From contig NZ_JBBAKG010000005.1 of the NCBI RefSeq assembly GCF_040403615.1, positions 67,674 to 131,673 of the forward strand: a DNA stretch of 64,000 nt, given 5' to 3'. The notes below the pieces were generated by a model that saw only the letters and a list, made by a program, of their open reading frames with translations, made no database searches and was not told the DNA's origin. The translations under genes were made by a program, and so were the position numbers. Positions 62,295 to 64,000 of this stretch are shown here, in pieces. Position 1 is the stretch's first letter, and every line of letters begins with the position of its first letter. Source of the stretch: Haliscomenobacter sp040403615. GTDB taxonomy: Bacteria; Bacteroidota; Bacteroidia; Chitinophagales; Saprospiraceae.

Positions 62295-63905
62295 ATGAAA
62301 AAACGATCAGGATATGTTTTCTTGATTTTATTGTCGTTCCAACGCTTGCTGGGGGTTTCTCCCGTTTTACCCCAAATTTTAAAAATTGATGAAATTTGCG
62401 ACAATGCCCGCGACGACGACGGAGATGGATTGATCGACATCAATGATCCTGATTGCGACTGTATCCTGATCGAGCCCAAATCGCTGATTCCCAATCCTTC
62501 TTTTGAAGAGATGAATTGTTGCCCGCAGAGCCAGAGTCAGCTCAATTGCGCCATAACCTGGATACAAGCTTCCGCTCCCACCACCGATTATTTGCACACC
62601 TGTGGCTGGATGGGCTGGCCAAACCTGCCTCCTCCCCTGCCCTTTCCGGATGGAGAAGCAGCAGTGGGGTTTCGCAACGGTCGCTTCGGACAAATGCCCG
62701 ATTCCAACTGGAAAGAATACGCTGGTGCCTGCCTTTTGGGGCCACTCAAGGCTGGGGTTGCCTACAAATTCAGGTTTTGGGTTGGCTTTACTGACGTTGA
62801 AAATTCACCACCAACCAACATTGTATTTTATGGGGCAAAAAATTGCGAAGAACTTCCCTTTGGCAAGGGCAATACCCAGTTTGGATGCCCGGTGAATGGT
62901 CCTGGTTGGGTTGAATTGGGGCGGGTTTTCATCAGTGGAGACAAGCAATGGCTGCTCAAGGAAATCAACGTTACGCCCAAAGAAGACATCAATGCCATGG
63001 TGATTGGTCCCGATTGTGAGCCTTCTGCACCATCAATCAACCCCTACTATTTTTTCGACAACCTGGTATTGGATGAGCAGCGCAATTTTGATTACCAAAT
63101 CAGGCCTCAAGGGTTTCCCTGTACCGATCGATTTACGCTGGAGATCCCAGCGATTGAAGACTATACTTACCAATGGTTCAAAGAGGGCATTGCGCTGATC
63201 GGCGAAACCAAACCAACCTTACAAGTAAAATACGGAGAAGGCAAATACCAAACCCGCATCACCGGGCGGGATGGTTGTCGGCTGGCACTCCCCTATTTTC
63301 ATCAATTGCCCCAAAGTACGGGCTATTCTACTGTGAAAATTTGTCCCGGTGCGGTTTATAAATTCCAGCAACAGCGGTTGTCCAGCGCTGGAGAATACCT
63401 GGATACCTTCAAAACCATCCACAATTGTGACAGCATCGTGCACTTGACGCTGGAAATTGAAGACCAACTCCAGGACACGGTACAAGCCCGCATTTTGGAA
63501 GGAGAACAGTACAAAATTGGCAGTAGTCTGTACGGCACTCCGGGGCAATACCTGTCTCATTTGAGTTCCGCGATAGGTTGCGACAGTACCGTTTTGTTGC
63601 AGCTCGATTTTTATAAGATCTATTTCCCCACTGGCTTCAGCCCCAATGACGATGGCAAAAACGATCGTTTTGGTTTTTTTGGCGGAGCAGAACTGCAACG
63701 CATTGTGGCATTCAACGTATTCGATCGATGGGGCGGACTGGTTTGGTCAATTCGGGATGTACCCCCAGGTGATGCGGATGCATTTTGGGATGGCTCCAGT
63801 CGCGCCCAACCTGCCGCAGAAGGATTGTATACCTACGTGGCAACCCTTTTACTGGCAGATGGACGAGAGCATGTGCGCTACGGCGGAGTGACGCTGACGC
63901 GCTAA
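62295..63905 (+). CDS. Surface protein with gliding-motility type (T9SS type-B) C-terminal domain
   Basis: 536 residues. Signal-like start (GYVFLILLSFQRLLGVSP). A short DDGDGLIDINDPDCDC calcium-binding-like segment follows (thrombospondin-3-like), then beta-rich modules with several Cys and a SIVHLTLEIEDQL repeat unit. The last 95 residues are the CHU_C/gliding-associated domain (IYFPTGFSPNDDGKNDRF, FNVFDRWGGLVW). T9SS type-B export and cell-surface display are expected. It is divergent from the Nudix regulator and probably independent of arabinose use. Confidence 0.88.
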   Translation: MKKRSGYVFLILLSFQRLLGVSPVLPQILKIDEICDNARDDDGDGLIDINDPDCDCILIEPKSLIPNPSFEEMNCCPQSQSQLNCAITWIQASAPTTDYLHTCGWMGWPNLPPPLPFPDGEAAVGFRNGRFGQMPDSNWKEYAGACLLGPLKAGVAYKFRFWVGFTDVENSPPTNIVFYGAKNCEELPFGKGNTQFGCPVNGPGWVELGRVFISGDKQWLLKEINVTPKEDINAMVIGPDCEPSAPSINPYYFFDNLVLDEQRNFDYQIRPQGFPCTDRFTLEIPAIEDYTYQWFKEGIALIGETKPTLQVKYGEGKYQTRITGRDGCRLALPYFHQLPQSTGYSTVKICPGAVYKFQQQRLSSAGEYLDTFKTIHNCDSIVHLTLEIEDQLQDTVQARILEGEQYKIGSSLYGTPGQYLSHLSSAIGCDSTVLLQLDFYKIYFPTGFSPNDDGKNDRFGFFGGAELQRIVAFNVFDRWGGLVWSIRDVPPGDADAFWDGSSRAQPAAEGLYTYVATLLLADGREHVRYGGVTLTR

Positions 63906-63911
63906 AATCAA

Positions 63912-64000
63912 TTATTTCAAAGCCAATACCACCACCGAAAATGGAGGTACTTTCACTTTCAATTGGTTGTTGCTCAAAGTTGCACCGTTGAAGGCTGCAG
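63912..64000 (-). CDS. C-terminal end of a probable alpha-L-arabinofuranosidase (partial)
   Basis: On the minus strand 29 codons are visible up to a TAA at 63914-63912, reading AAFNGATLSNNQLKVKV and then PPFSVVVLALK. Endings of the form LKVxxPPxSVVVL are common in GH51 arabinofuranosidases, which would match the neighbouring ara genes. The call rests on this short tail and context. The gene continues past the right edge and ends six bases from the convergent surface-protein gene. Confidence 0.45.
   Translation of the reverse strand, partial: AAFNGATLSNNQLKVKVPPFSVVVLALK

Overview
The window reads as a chromosomal segment of a Bacteroidota bacterium, most likely from the Saprospiria (Haliscomenobacter/Lewinella-like; this placement is inference). 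Supporting signs are type IX secretion (T9SS) sorting domains (about 30.4 kb, 45.5 kb), a gliding-motility type C-terminal domain (63.6 kb), TAnnTTTG promoter boxes, a propeller-type histidine kinase, a Nudix-family arabinose regulator and little Shine-Dalgarno signal. No tRNA, rRNA or CRISPR array was seen.

Layout. (1) 1-26.0 kb, all on +: the 3' end of an extracellular contractile injection system (eCIS) locus. It holds the end of a giant baseplate-associated protein (open at the left edge), the CIS tape-measure protein, a small companion and the eCIS-type AAA+ ATPase (22.5 kb). Between and after them lies a payload island. Three proteins share a DUF4157 (eCIS core) module but carry different C-termini: an OmpA-like end; a PIN-nuclease-like domain plus long beta-rich repeats; and a peptidoglycan-binding domain plus zinc metallopeptidase. 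Four enzymes have no signal peptide: a trypsin/V8-like protease, a phospholipase-D-like protein, a vanadium haloperoxidase-like protein and a subtilase. (2) 26.2-33.9 kb: membrane pyrophosphatase, a T9SS-sorted M1 peptidase, a BrnT-type toxin with an unusual partner, and Tex. (3) 34.0-44.1 kb: an ECF sigma factor with a membrane/beta-barrel partner; a caspase-alpha/beta-hydrolase fusion followed by a 124-residue protein with a CPxxC tail; then a propeller histidine kinase and its response regulator. (4) 44.2-55.3 kb, mostly -: a TPR lipoprotein with two DUF4331 paralogues, a Gfo/Idh/MocA oxidoreductase, an AGE-family epimerase (+), a sterol-desaturase-family protein, aroQ and queE. (5) 55.5-64 kb: an arabinose locus (araB, araD, araA, sodium:solute symporter, convergent Nudix regulator), a T9SS type-B surface protein, and at the right edge the tail of a minus-strand gene that resembles an arabinofuranosidase C-terminus.

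How it fits together. Region 1 looks like a contractile nanosyringe with a modular cargo set: a shared N-terminal targeting region is joined to unrelated toxic domains, and stand-alone lytic enzymes that Sec cannot export sit alongside. Region 5 is a catabolic unit for arabinose uptake, isomerisation, phosphorylation and epimerisation to xylulose-5-phosphate. Several intergenic regions carry hairpin repeats: one pair with a conserved loop but different stems (31.7 and 51.1 kb), shortened derivatives, a GGGGC-bounded AT-rich family, a 159-bp inverted repeat inside the ara operon, and four REP-like hairpins between the DUF4331 genes.
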